64,000 nucleotides of DNA, from the NCBI GenBank assembly GCA_905480195.1, contig CAJQPN010000029.1, forward strand, positions 35,263 to 99,262. The letters run 5' to 3'. This document shows, piece after piece, positions 37,688 to 45,951 of this stretch (positions are counted from its first letter, which is position 1; each line of letters opens with the position of its first letter). The translations under genes and the position numbers were made by a program. The notes beneath the pieces are model-generated. The model saw only the letters and a list, made by a program, of their open reading frames with translations. It was not told where the DNA came from and ran no database searches. This DNA is from an uncultured Acidimicrobiales bacterium. Its GTDB lineage: Bacteria; Actinomycetota; Acidimicrobiia; Acidimicrobiales; Aldehydirespiratoraceae.

Positions 37688-38395
37688 ATGGCAACCGCTC
37701 CCATGGTCATTGCGCACCGAGGTGCGCGTCAGGCGGCGCAGGAGAACACGCTCCCCGCCTTCCGCATGGCCCGCAAGCTCGGAGCCGACTGGGTCGAACT
37801 CGATGTCCGTCGCACTGCCGACGGCGTGGTCGTGGTTCATCACGACGCGCATCTTGCAGATGGCCGCATGCTGGGCCAGCTCAACTCCGACGAACTGCCA
37901 GAGTTCGTGCCGAGCCTGGCCGAAGCCCTTGAGGAGTGCCACGGCATGGGAGTGAACATCGAGATCAAGAACCTCCCCTCCGACCCCGACTACGACGCCG
38001 ACCATCTCGTGTCCGATGCCGTCGCTGGCCTCGTTCTCGCCTATCTCGGCCCCGACCGGGCGCTCGTCTCCTCGTTCAATATCGACACCCTCGACCGCTT
38101 GCGTGCAGTTGATCCGACGATCCCACTTGCGTACCTTTACGCCATCGGTGAGCCGGCTTCGGCGATCGCGCGGGCCTGTGCGCACGAGATGGCGGCGATC
38201 CACCCCTACGATCCGCTCGTCACGGCGTCTCTGGTTGAACGAGCGCAAGACGAGGGGCTCCAAGTCAACGTCTGGACCGTGAACGACCCCGAACGCATGG
38301 AGGCACTCGTCGGCTATGGCGTCGATGGCATCTGCACCGACGTGCCCGACGTCGCCCGGCAGGTCATCGATCGCCGGAACCCACCGACGACGTGA
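37688..38395 (+). CDS. Glycerophosphodiester phosphodiesterase family protein
   Basis: 235-residue TIM-barrel phosphodiesterase releasing glycerol-3-phosphate from deacylated phospholipids. Catalytic landmarks are AHRGARQAAQENT, WVELDVRRTADG, VVHHD and IEIKN; these hold the two His and the metal-binding acids. ATG 37688 is chosen because the family starts just before the HRG motif; the upstream open frame is hydrophobic but short and unconvincing as a signal peptide. Confidence 0.9.
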   Translation: MATAPMVIAHRGARQAAQENTLPAFRMARKLGADWVELDVRRTADGVVVVHHDAHLADGRMLGQLNSDELPEFVPSLAEALEECHGMGVNIEIKNLPSDPDYDADHLVSDAVAGLVLAYLGPDRALVSSFNIDTLDRLRAVDPTIPLAYLYAIGEPASAIARACAHEMAAIHPYDPLVTASLVERAQDEGLQVNVWTVNDPERMEALVGYGVDGICTDVPDVARQVIDRRNPPTT

Positions 38396-38411
38396 TCAGC
38401 AGGAGGCGTTC

Positions 38412-39338
38412 TCAGCCCTCGGTGTCGAGTGGCGTCAGGAGCGAGAGGTGGTTCGGTGTCCAGGCGAACCGGAGCCGTTTCGACGCGCCGAGGTGATCGC
38501 CGTCGACTTGGTAGGGGATCGGTGGGTCGGCTTCGATCACGAGTGATCGGAGATCGGTCCGGATGTCGAGGTTGAGGCAACCATCAAGGGGCTTGTGCGC
38601 GAGGGCCTTTCCGGCCACCGAGCCGAGCGTTCGCAGGTCGAGTTTCTCGAGCGTGATCGCTGCGAGTGGGTCGGAAAGACCAAGGCCTGGGATGAGTTCG
38701 AGAGATCGGTTGCCGAGGTACGTGTAGGGATTCGCGTTCATGACCACCGTGAAGAATCCGGTTGTGACCTCCGCCCGGTCCGGCCCGAGGATCCGTAGCG
38801 GTGGGTTGGTGCGATCGACGCGACGGAGCCATGTGTCGATCGCGGCGTACACGAAGAGTGGGTGACCGGCCCAACGTTTCCACGGCCCGCGTCGCTCCAC
38901 CTGCTCGACGACTGCTGCATCGAACCCGATCCCGCAGTGGAAGAGGAAATAACGGCCCTCGACAGAACCCAGACCAACTCGGTTGATGTTGTTCGCACCG
39001 AGAGCGTCCAGGAGAACACCGGCGGCCTCGACCGACTCGTCGGGAAGCCCGAGGATTCGGGCGAACACATTCGTGGAGCCACCGGGTAAAACGCCGAGAG
39101 CGGTCTCGGTGCCGGCGAGGCCGTTTGCCGCCTCGTTGACGGTCCCATCACCGCCGAGCACGACTACGAGGTCGTAGTTTTCGCGTGCAGCCGATTGGGC
39201 GAGGCGGGTGGCGTGACCGCGACGACTTGTCTCGGTGATCGTCACGTCGTGCTCGGTCGACAACGCTTTGTGGATCATGACGCGCTGGCGGCGAGTGACC
39301 GACGAAGCAACTGCATTGACGATGAGCAAGATCCGCAA
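38412..39338 (-). CDS. Diacylglycerol/lipid kinase (DagK family)
   Basis: 308-residue lipid kinase. The nucleotide-binding motif is VVVLGGDGTVNEAANGL (GGDGT 62-66), followed by LGVLPGGSTNVFAR and the later FHCGIGFDA. It would phosphorylate diacylglycerol or a related lipid at the membrane. The family begins with M-R-I-L-L-I-V-N; this fits a TTG start at 39338, since no ATG or GTG is available near that point. Confidence 0.88.
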   Translation of the reverse strand: MRILLIVNAVASSVTRRQRVMIHKALSTEHDVTITETSRRGHATRLAQSAARENYDLVVVLGGDGTVNEAANGLAGTETALGVLPGGSTNVFARILGLPDESVEAAGVLLDALGANNINRVGLGSVEGRYFLFHCGIGFDAAVVEQVERRGPWKRWAGHPLFVYAAIDTWLRRVDRTNPPLRILGPDRAEVTTGFFTVVMNANPYTYLGNRSLELIPGLGLSDPLAAITLEKLDLRTLGSVAGKALAHKPLDGCLNLDIRTDLRSLVIEADPPIPYQVDGDHLGASKRLRFAWTPNHLSLLTPLDTEG

Positions 39339-39404
39339 GATCGCTCAAACTATCTGGTTCGCCCGACGAGGCATTCTCGCCCCTGCCTGGCAGACTCCTC
39401 GGCT

Positions 39405-40184
39405 ATGAAAGTTGTTGTCTGTGTGAAGCAGATCCCGGATCCAGCTGACCCGGGTGCGCTCGACCCTGAGACCAAGACGCTCAAGCGGGATTCGAAGCTC
39501 ATCCTCGACGAGTCGGATTCCTACGGGGTCGAAATGGCGCTGCAGCTTGTCGATGCCGCTGGTGAGGGCGAAGTCCACCTGGTTTCGATGGCTCCGAACA
39601 ACGAGGTCAGCGGCCTGCGGACGGCACTCGCAATGGGTGCGGCCAGCGCCACCATCGTGAGTGACGACGCGCTCCAGGGTTCCGATGCGCTCGGTACCGC
39701 AAAAGTGCTCGCCGCTGCGATCGCCCGTCAAGAGCCGGATCTCGTCCTCGCCGCCACCGAGTCCTCTGACGGCTACACGGGAACCGTCCCCGCCCAGATC
39801 GCCGAACTTCTCGGTCTCCCGTCGGTCACGTTCGCGAAATCGGTCGCCGTCGACGGTGGCGCCGCTCAGGTGAAGCGCCAAACCGAAGCGGGCTACGACG
39901 AGGTCGAGTGTCCGCTGCCCGCCCTCGTCTCTGTGACTGCCGGCGTGGTCGAGCCTCGCTATCCGTCTTTCAAGGGAATCATGGCGGCGAAGAGCAAGCC
40001 GGTCGATGAACTCGACCTCGGAGCGCTCGGTATCGATGCGGGCCAGGTCGGTTGGGCCGGTGCTGGGCAAGAAATCGTGTCGATCGAAGTAGCTCCTGCC
40101 CGTGAAGCGGGTGAAGTCATCGAAGATGAAGGCGATGCGCACGAACGCATCGTTGCCTTCCTGGACGATTTGAAGGTGCTCTGA
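39405..40184 (+). CDS. etfB: Electron transfer flavoprotein beta subunit
   Basis: 259-residue EtfB. It opens MKVVVCVKQIPDP, the family hallmark, with later ATESSDGYTGTVPAQIAE forming the AMP/FAD loop region. With EtfA it carries electrons from acyl-CoA or methylamine-type dehydrogenases to the quinone pool. ATG 39405 is used. Beta-oxidation and C1 genes elsewhere in the window are possible electron donors. Confidence 0.95.
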   Translation: MKVVVCVKQIPDPADPGALDPETKTLKRDSKLILDESDSYGVEMALQLVDAAGEGEVHLVSMAPNNEVSGLRTALAMGAASATIVSDDALQGSDALGTAKVLAAAIARQEPDLVLAATESSDGYTGTVPAQIAELLGLPSVTFAKSVAVDGGAAQVKRQTEAGYDEVECPLPALVSVTAGVVEPRYPSFKGIMAAKSKPVDELDLGALGIDAGQVGWAGAGQEIVSIEVAPAREAGEVIEDEGDAHERIVAFLDDLKVL

Positions 40185-41152
40185 TGGGACTCGACAAGAT
40201 CTGGGTTTTCGGTGAAGTTGCGGGCGACGAGGTCGCTTCGATCACCCTCGAGATGCTGGCTGCCGCTCGCAGCCTCGCCGATACGGTCGAGGTCTTCATG
40301 GCTGGCGATGGCGGCGAATACGCCGAGCAGCTTGGCGAGCATGGTGCCGAGACCGTTTATAGCACCGGCGATCTTGCCGGCGGACTCCAGGGCGTTGCCA
40401 TTGCTTCCGCCGTGGCCGCTGCCATCGAGGCCGGAGATGTCGAGGCCCCCGATGCGTTTTTGCTCGGCACCACTCAGGACGGCCGTGATGTCGCCGGGCG
40501 CCTGTCGGTGAAGCTCGACACGCCGGTGATCACCAACGTCGTCGCACTTGAGGTGGACGAGACCTTGATCGGCTCCGAACCGGTTTTCGGCGGTACCGTT
40601 GACGTCAAGACGAAGAACACGTCTGGGAAGCCGGGCATCTTCCTCGTGCGGCCCAAGTCGTACGAGGCTGTAGGTGTTGGCGGGTCCGAGGCCGACACTG
40701 AAGATCTCGACGTGCCTGACTTGGGTGCAGTGGGTGCGGCCAAGGTCGTGAACAGTCATGCCGAGGAGGCCGATGGCCCCAAGCTTGATGAGGCCGCAAT
40801 CGTGGTCTCTGGCGGCCGTGGTCTCGGTTCGCCCGAGGCCTATGTCATGGTCGATGATCTCGCCAAGGCGGTCGGTGGTGCTCCTGGTGCAAGTCGTGCC
40901 ATCGTCGACGCCGGATGGGTTCCCTACAGCTACCAGGTCGGCCAGACTGGCAAGGTCGTGAAGCCGACGGTGTACATCGCCGCCGGTATTTCCGGAGCGA
41001 CACAACACCTAGTCGGCATGAAGGGGTCAAAGAACATCATCGCGATCAACAAGGACCCAGAGGCGCCGATTTTCGCCGTTGCGGACCTCGGCATCGTGGG
41101 TGACGTTCACAAGGTCATGCCCAAGTTGATCGAGGCGCTGCAGAGCCGCTGA
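40184..41152 (+). CDS. etfA: Electron transfer flavoprotein alpha subunit
   Basis: 322-residue EtfA. The C-terminal FAD domain shows [42 protein letters not shown] and [10 protein letters not shown], all standard. Start ATG 40184 shares one base with the etfB stop (TGATG). A strong terminator follows 22 bases after its stop. Confidence 0.96.
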   Translation: MGLDKIWVFGEVAGDEVASITLEMLAAARSLADTVEVFMAGDGGEYAEQLGEHGAETVYSTGDLAGGLQGVAIASAVAAAIEAGDVEAPDAFLLGTTQDGRDVAGRLSVKLDTPVITNVVALEVDETLIGSEPVFGGTVDVKTKNTSGKPGIFLVRPKSYEAVGVGGSEADTEDLDVPDLGAVGAAKVVNSHAEEADGPKLDEAAIVVSGGRGLGSPEAYVMVDDLAKAVGGAPGASRAIVDAGWVPYSYQVGQTGKVVKPTVYIAAGISGATQHLVGMKGSKNIIAINKDPEAPIFAVADLGIVGDVHKVMPKLIEALQSR

Positions 41153-41174
41153 TCGATCGTTACGCTGACGCAAG

Positions 41175-41197
41175 CCCCCGGCCTTGGCCGGGGGTTT
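41175..41197 (+). terminator. Rho-independent terminator after etfA
   Basis: Perfect 9-bp GC stem (CCCCCGGCC, 41175-41183; GGCCGGGGG, 41186-41194) around a TT centre, followed by TTT and a further TTTTT a few bases on. It closes the etfBA transcript. Confidence 0.85.
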
Positions 41198-41436
41198 CGT
41201 CGTTTTTGGGGTCTCCCCGGGTGCGGCACCCCTCCAAAACCAACCATCGTCCAAAACCAAACATCGCTTCTCCGGAAGAACCGAAGAAGCGATGTGATGT
41301 CACTACCATAGCACAGGGGATTTTTCCGTGCTGGCTTGGGCGGCGTTTTTTTCAAAAATTCCTGGTCACAAACGAAAAAACCCTTGATCTTTGCTCCCCG
41401 TCCGCCGTCTGCCTGCTGGATTTGGGTTGCGATGGG
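41198..41436. repeat. Repeat-rich intergenic region: tandem 17-mer, long hairpin, A/T runs
   Basis: No gene seen. It contains a GGGTGC-G-GCACCC dyad (41219-41231), a tandem 17-bp repeat (41233-41249 and 41250-41266, one mismatch), and a long hairpin with 15-bp arms 41261-41275 and 41281-41295 (one mismatch, loop AAGAA). Then come an AGCAC/GTGCT dyad starting at 41310, a T7 run and several A runs. Composition is visibly richer in A/T than the neighbours. It could hold a small RNA, a terminator for the minus-strand gene, or a mobile-repeat remnant. Confidence 0.5.
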
Positions 41437-42204
41437 TCAGACGAGGGGCCAGGGGTACCGACGGCCGCCGGTATCGTCGTGCGGAAACCGGCGAGCCGTG
41501 CTCAGCGCGGTCGTTCGTGTCTTGACAGCGTCCTGCTCGAAAGGACTCAGAAGATCGTCGTACTCGGCGGGCATGTCGTTGAGGAAGCGCCACAAGTCGT
41601 CGCACAGGTCGTCGTCGATCGTCTCGCCAGCGAAATCCCAAATCACGGTCCGGAGCTTGAACTCGTGATGGAACGCCACGCCGTGATCGATCGCCCAGAT
41701 CTTTCCCTCGGTTCCGAGGACGCAGTGACCAGCTTTACGATCGGTGTTATTGATCACGATGTCGAGCGCTGCGATCCGGCGGAACTCATCGTCGTACTGG
41801 TCGGTGTCTTCACGAAGCGTGTAGTAGTGCTCCTCGAAGATGCACGGCATGAAGAGTTGGAGCGACCCAACGCCGTGGGTGAGGTCGTTGCGAACCACCG
41901 TCGGGGGCACGACTTCCCACCCGAGTGCTTCGCTCGTAACGAACGCTGCCACCTCGCGCTGGTAGAGCCCACCGGGAAAGTCCCAGAGGGGCCGCTCACC
42001 TGCGAGTGGTTTGTAGATCCCTTGCGCGCGGAGGGCACTGTCGTTGATCTCGACGAGGAAGGTGTGGTTCGACGAGTACGGCATTCGGCCGATGAGTTCT
42101 ACTTCACCGTGCTGAAGGAGTTCGAGTGCTGCTTCCGTCGGAATTGGCTCTCGTTCGAGGAATGGTGATTCCTCGCTACCGTCGCTCGGAGAGGAGTCGG
42201 CCAT
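41437..42204 (-). CDS. SCO1664 family protein (PI3/4-kinase-like fold)
   Basis: 255-residue actinobacterial protein of the SCO1664 family (TIGR03843). Segments include SSNHTFLVEI, YKPLAGERPLWDFP and LDIVINNTDRKAGH, with IDHGVAFH later; the NNTDRKxGH and DHG motifs resemble the catalytic and metal loops of PI3/4-kinase-like enzymes. It forms a conserved set with DUF3090 and the MSMEG_4193-type phosphatase upstream, both present here in order, often near mycothiol genes in other actinobacteria. Substrate unknown. Confidence 0.85.
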   Translation of the reverse strand: MADSSPSDGSEESPFLEREPIPTEAALELLQHGEVELIGRMPYSSNHTFLVEINDSALRAQGIYKPLAGERPLWDFPGGLYQREVAAFVTSEALGWEVVPPTVVRNDLTHGVGSLQLFMPCIFEEHYYTLREDTDQYDDEFRRIAALDIVINNTDRKAGHCVLGTEGKIWAIDHGVAFHHEFKLRTVIWDFAGETIDDDLCDDLWRFLNDMPAEYDDLLSPFEQDAVKTRTTALSTARRFPHDDTGGRRYPWPLV

Positions 42205-42210
42205 GGGTGT

Positions 42211-42705
42211 CTAGTTACTGCAGGCACACCAGCCGCCATTGCGGGGCTGGAGCGGACTACCGCAGTATTCGCAGGGTGCGCGGCCAGCAGACACGACGTC
42301 TCTGGCGCGATGGATCAGGCCGATCACCTGCTCTCGCCGCAGAACGAAGCGGGCGTGGTTTGGTTCGTTCACGTCGTCATCGTCGTCCACGAACTCTTCC
42401 GCCAACACGATCAGGCGGTCCTCGTCATCTGCGTATGCGACCCCCAACGCGCCGATGGTCCACGCCGAGACGACCGGTTCTCGGAGACTGAGGTCGGCCG
42501 GTGGTGGGCCGAGCGCAGTCTCGGGAAGATCGTCGAGGACTTGGTCGAGATAGTCGGCGAGCGCCATCACCTGCTGCTTCTCGAGCTTGAACGACACCAG
42601 TTTCCCGTCGCCTCGGCCCTGCAAGTAGAAGGTGCGCTCACCGCGGGGACCGAGCGTTCCCACGGTGAAGAACTCGACGGCATCGAACGAGTACGACTCG
42701 GTCAC
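42211..42705 (-). CDS. DUF3090 family protein with C-terminal zinc-binding cysteines
   Basis: 164-residue DUF3090 protein (TIGR03847). It opens with YSFDAVEFFTVGTLGPRGER and FYLQGRGDGKLVSFKLEKQQ and ends with CEYCGSPL...WCAC, a four-cysteine zinc-ribbon-like tail. Function unknown. GTG 42705 overlaps the phosphatase stop (GTGA); only 6 bases separate it from the SCO1664-type gene. Confidence 0.85.
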   Translation of the reverse strand: MTESYSFDAVEFFTVGTLGPRGERTFYLQGRGDGKLVSFKLEKQQVMALADYLDQVLDDLPETALGPPPADLSLREPVVSAWTIGALGVAYADDEDRLIVLAEEFVDDDDDVNEPNHARFVLRREQVIGLIHRARDVVSAGRAPCEYCGSPLQPRNGGWCACSN

Positions 42706-43349
42706 GACGGCGCCAGTGTTGTGAGGTCGTCGCCGGTGGAGTTCACGGTGAGAACGACTGGGCCTTCCGGGGTGTAGAGGATCGCGGTGATTGAGCACGG
42801 CGACACCACGATTCGCTGGAAGAGGTCAAGGTGTGTGCCGGTGGCCGCTGCGACGACGGCCTTGATGATGTCGGCATGCGAAACGGCCACGATCGTTTCG
42901 CCCGGGTGGGCTGCAACGAGTTCGTGTGTCGCATCGACCGCCCGCGACTGCATCTCGGCAAACGACTCGCCGCCCGGGAATCGGAAGCCGCTCGGGTAAC
43001 GCTGCACGGTCCTCCAGGCGTCGAGTTTGCGGAGGTCGGCGAGCTTCTTGCCCGTCCAGTCGCCGAAGTCGCATTCGATGAGGCCCTTCGCCTGTCGTAC
43101 GCGGAGTTTTCGAGCCTTTGCGATCGGCGCGGCGGTCTCGCGAGTTCGTTCCATCGGCGACGCATACACGGCTGCGACATCGGTCAGTCCTGCGATCCGC
43201 TGAGCAGCGGCTTCGGCCTGGACGACGCCCTTCTCGGCGAGGTGCAGGTTCGGCGCCCGTCCGGGTAGCGACGCCCCAGTGGTCGGAGTCTGGCCATGCC
43301 GGACGAAGAGAACGAGGGTGGGTTTTGGAGTGGTCGAGCGTCGTGCCAT
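42702..43349 (-). CDS. Histidine phosphatase, MSMEG_4193 family
   Basis: 215-residue phosphoglycerate-mutase-like phosphatase. The catalytic motif is LFVRHGQTPTTG; Arg and Glu pockets appear in SPMERTRETA and ECDFGDWTGKKL, and the second His in VSHADIIKAV. It matches the MSMEG_4193 set that accompanies DUF3090 and SCO1664. ATG 43349 is chosen because the frame upstream would overlap the divergent glycosylase gene. Confidence 0.88.
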   Translation of the reverse strand: MARRSTTPKPTLVLFVRHGQTPTTGASLPGRAPNLHLAEKGVVQAEAAAQRIAGLTDVAAVYASPMERTRETAAPIAKARKLRVRQAKGLIECDFGDWTGKKLADLRKLDAWRTVQRYPSGFRFPGGESFAEMQSRAVDATHELVAAHPGETIVAVSHADIIKAVVAAATGTHLDLFQRIVVSPCSITAILYTPEGPVVLTVNSTGDDLTTLAPS

Positions 43350-43375
43350 CGCCCGCTCAACGTAGCCTGCGGCCC

Positions 43376-44059
43376 GTGGATTCCCGAGATCGGAAGCGAA
43401 CACTCGATGCGCTGGCGATCGACGTCGTCGAGTGCCGGGCGTGTCCCCGCCTCGTCGAGTGGCGCGAGCAGGTCGGACGAGACAAGCGCGCGGCCTACGC
43501 CGATCAGGAATATTGGGCCCGCGGTGTACCTGGCTTCGGTGATCCGGACGCACACCTCCTCGTCGTCGGGCTCGCGCCGGCGGCACACGGTGCCAACCGA
43601 ACCGGACGGATGTTCACCGGTGACCGGAGCGGCGATTGGTTGTACCGGGCGCTCTTCCGGGCGGGCTATGCCAACCAGCCAGACTCGACCGCTACCGGCG
43701 ATGGGCTGACGGTCAGGGGAGCGTGGATCACCTCACCGGTCAAGTGCGCTCCACCCGAGAACAAGCCGACCACCGTCGAACGCGACACGTGCCGCCCGTT
43801 CTTTCGGCGAGAGCTTGAAACCCTTGAGAAACTGAAGGTGATTGTCGTGCTCGGTGGGTTCGGCTACCAGGTGGCCTGTCAAGAATTGGGCGTCAAACCC
43901 CGACCGAGATTCGGTCACGGCGTCGAGGTACCGCTCGCCGACGGAAAGACCCTGCTTTGCAGCTTTCACGTGAGCCAGCAAAACACCTTCACCGGCCGGT
44001 TGACCGAGCCCATGCTCGACGCAGTGTTCGCCCGCGCCCGAGAGTTGGGTACCAGATAG
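43376..44059 (+). CDS. Family 5 uracil-DNA glycosylase (UdgB type), [4Fe-4S]
   Basis: 227-residue glycosylase removing uracil and other deaminated bases. Four cluster cysteines are visible: Cys20, Cys23, Cys124 and Cys139. The active region GLAPAAHGANRTGRMFTGD fits family 5. GTG 43376 starts 26 bases from the divergent phosphatase start, so the two promoters share a very short region. Confidence 0.9.
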   Translation: MDSRDRKRTLDALAIDVVECRACPRLVEWREQVGRDKRAAYADQEYWARGVPGFGDPDAHLLVVGLAPAAHGANRTGRMFTGDRSGDWLYRALFRAGYANQPDSTATGDGLTVRGAWITSPVKCAPPENKPTTVERDTCRPFFRRELETLEKLKVIVVLGGFGYQVACQELGVKPRPRFGHGVEVPLADGKTLLCSFHVSQQNTFTGRLTEPMLDAVFARARELGTR

Positions 44060-44097
44060 CTCGCATCCGGTTGGCAACGACGGAGCGTTCGGTGCTG

Positions 44098-44113
44098 GTT
44101 CGGAACCCCGAAC
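44098..44113 (+). terminator. Hairpin downstream of the uracil-DNA glycosylase gene
   Basis: Perfect dyad GTTCGG-AACC-CCGAAC (6-bp stem), followed by TTCGTCATT. Forty bases after the stop, it could terminate the glycosylase transcript. The stem is modest and no T-run follows. Confidence 0.4.
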
Positions 44114-44226
44114 TTCGTCATTCGCGTCCTTCGCCGCCTTGACCGTTCGATCGGCTCTGCCCGATCCGTTATCTCGGACGAACAGACGTGGGCCCACACC
44201 GAACCGCCGCTAACCTCTCGCCTGTC

Positions 44227-44643
44227 ATGGCTTCCAAGAAACCCTTCCTTTCCCTCGTCGTTGCGGTGCTTGCCCTCGTGGTCTTCGCTGCGGGTTGCGG
44301 CTCGAGCAACGACCCGGAGACATGGGGTGAGGCCGATGCTGACGGCAACCTCCAGACCAATTTCGTTCGCGCCTGCTCCGAGGCCAACGAGGACGGCGGC
44401 GATCTCCAGTTCGACGAGGTCCAGGCAGCGGCCTACTGCGAGTGCGCGTTCGAGGAGATTGTCGAGATCTTCGGCGGTGTCTTCGTCGAAGGCACCAGAA
44501 TCGTCGATGTGGCCGATGCGGTCGAAGGCCAGGATTTCCAGGCGTTCAAGGACTTCGAGGCAGGTCTTCGAAGCGATCCGGAAGATATTCCTGCCGAGGT
44601 AGAGGCTGTTCTCAATCTCTGCGTCTCTCAGGCTGCTCCCTGA
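44227..44643 (+). CDS. Small cysteine-containing lipoprotein, hypothetical
   Basis: 138-residue predicted lipoprotein with lipobox VFAAGC (Cys24). The mature region is acidic and has four further cysteines (RACSE, YCECAF, NLCVS), likely two disulfides outside the membrane. The pattern resembles other short actinobacterial lipoproteins of unknown role. ATG 44227 starts the signal peptide. It precedes the aminotransferase gene by 18 bases and may share its transcript. Confidence 0.75.
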   Translation: MASKKPFLSLVVAVLALVVFAAGCGSSNDPETWGEADADGNLQTNFVRACSEANEDGGDLQFDEVQAAAYCECAFEEIVEIFGGVFVEGTRIVDVADAVEGQDFQAFKDFEAGLRSDPEDIPAEVEAVLNLCVSQAAP

Positions 44644-44661
44644 TCCCGACCGGGTACTAGC

Positions 44662-45906
44662 GTGCCCGACATGACGACCCTTGATCTCGACATCGTTCGC
44701 GCGCAATTCCCGTCGTTCGCGAATCCTGACACCGCCTCGTGGGCGCATCTCGAGAACGCCGGGGGCAGCTACTGCCCGGTGCAGGTGGTCGACCTCGTCA
44801 CCGACCTGTTCGCCCATGCCAAGTGCCAACCCCGCTGGGGGTTCGGCCCCTCGGTCGCCGCTACCGAAGCGATGGATCGTGCGCGCCTCGTTATGGCCGA
44901 ACTGTTCAACTGTCGTGAACACGAGATCCACTTCGGTCCCTCGACCAGCCAGAACACCTACGTCCTTGCCAAGGCGATGCGTCCGCTGTGGGACGAGGGT
45001 GACGAGATCGTTGTCACCGATCAGGACCACGAGGCCAACCAGGGCGCGTGGCGTCGCCTTGCCGACAGCGGCATCACGGTCAAGGAATGGCAGGTCGATC
45101 CTGCGACGGGGCTGCTCGACGAATCGGCGCTCGACGAGCTGATCAGCGAGCGCACTCGGCTCGTGGCGGTCTGTCATGCGTCGAACATCGCAGCGACGAT
45201 CAATCCGGTTCGGTCGATCGCCGATCGCATCCATGCAGTTGGTGGTCACATCGTGGTCGACGGCGTGTCGTATGCCCCACACAGTGCGGTGGATGTCGCT
45301 GAACTCGACTGCGACATTTACCTGTACTCGATGTACAAGACGTACGGTCCGCACGTCGGCTTGATGTACACGCGCGCATCCGTGCTCGAGCAGATGACAA
45401 ACCAGGGCCATTACTTCAAGGAAGGCCATCCAGAGGGCTACCTGACCCCGGCCGGGCCTGATCACGCCATGATCGGAGCGGCTGCCGGGGTGGCCGACTA
45501 CTACGACGTTGTCGCAGCGGCCCACGGGATCGATGCGCCCGTTCGTCTCGACCGAGCAAAGGCGCTGTTCGAACTCTTCGGGGAGCACGAAGAGACGCTG
45601 ATGGCCCCCGTGCTCGATCTGTTGGAGACGAAGGACGACGTGACGCTTGTGGGGGCCCGCAGCGCCGACCACTCGGTCCGCGCCCCGACCATCTCGTTCC
45701 ACACGACCAAGCGCTCATCGGCATCGGTATACGAGGCCCTGATCGCCGCTCGCATCTCGTGTGGGCACGGCAACTTCTACGCCCACCGGCTGCTCGGGGC
45801 TCTCGGACTCGACCTAGACGACGGCGTGGTTCGTCTGTCGGCGGTGCACTACAACACCGCCGAAGAGATGGCACGGGCCTGTCAGGTCCTCGACGAGGTC
45901 CTCTAG
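44662..45906 (+). CDS. Class V aminotransferase, cysteine desulfurase-like
   Basis: 414-residue PLP enzyme of the cysteine desulfurase / selenocysteine lyase / isopenicillin epimerase superfamily. The PLP lysine is in YSMYKTYGPHVG, the PLP-binding His in DQDHEANQG, and VVDGVSYAPH supplies the Asp. The catalytic Cys loop typical of desulfurases cannot be confirmed by eye. GTG 44662 or ATG 44671 may start it. It faces a redox operon that includes a candidate selenoprotein, so sulfur or selenium handling is possible but unproven. Confidence 0.8.
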   Translation: MPDMTTLDLDIVRAQFPSFANPDTASWAHLENAGGSYCPVQVVDLVTDLFAHAKCQPRWGFGPSVAATEAMDRARLVMAELFNCREHEIHFGPSTSQNTYVLAKAMRPLWDEGDEIVVTDQDHEANQGAWRRLADSGITVKEWQVDPATGLLDESALDELISERTRLVAVCHASNIAATINPVRSIADRIHAVGGHIVVDGVSYAPHSAVDVAELDCDIYLYSMYKTYGPHVGLMYTRASVLEQMTNQGHYFKEGHPEGYLTPAGPDHAMIGAAAGVADYYDVVAAAHGIDAPVRLDRAKALFELFGEHEETLMAPVLDLLETKDDVTLVGARSADHSVRAPTISFHTTKRSSASVYEALIAARISCGHGNFYAHRLLGALGLDLDDGVVRLSAVHYNTAEEMARACQVLDEVL

Positions 45907-45951
45907 CCGCAGGCCGGGTCGGGTACTCGGATCGAACGACTGACCGACAAG

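Noticed and set aside
43966..45702. Long open frame antisense to the class V aminotransferase
   Set aside because: No family features; it runs through two unrelated genes and an intergenic region on the other strand.
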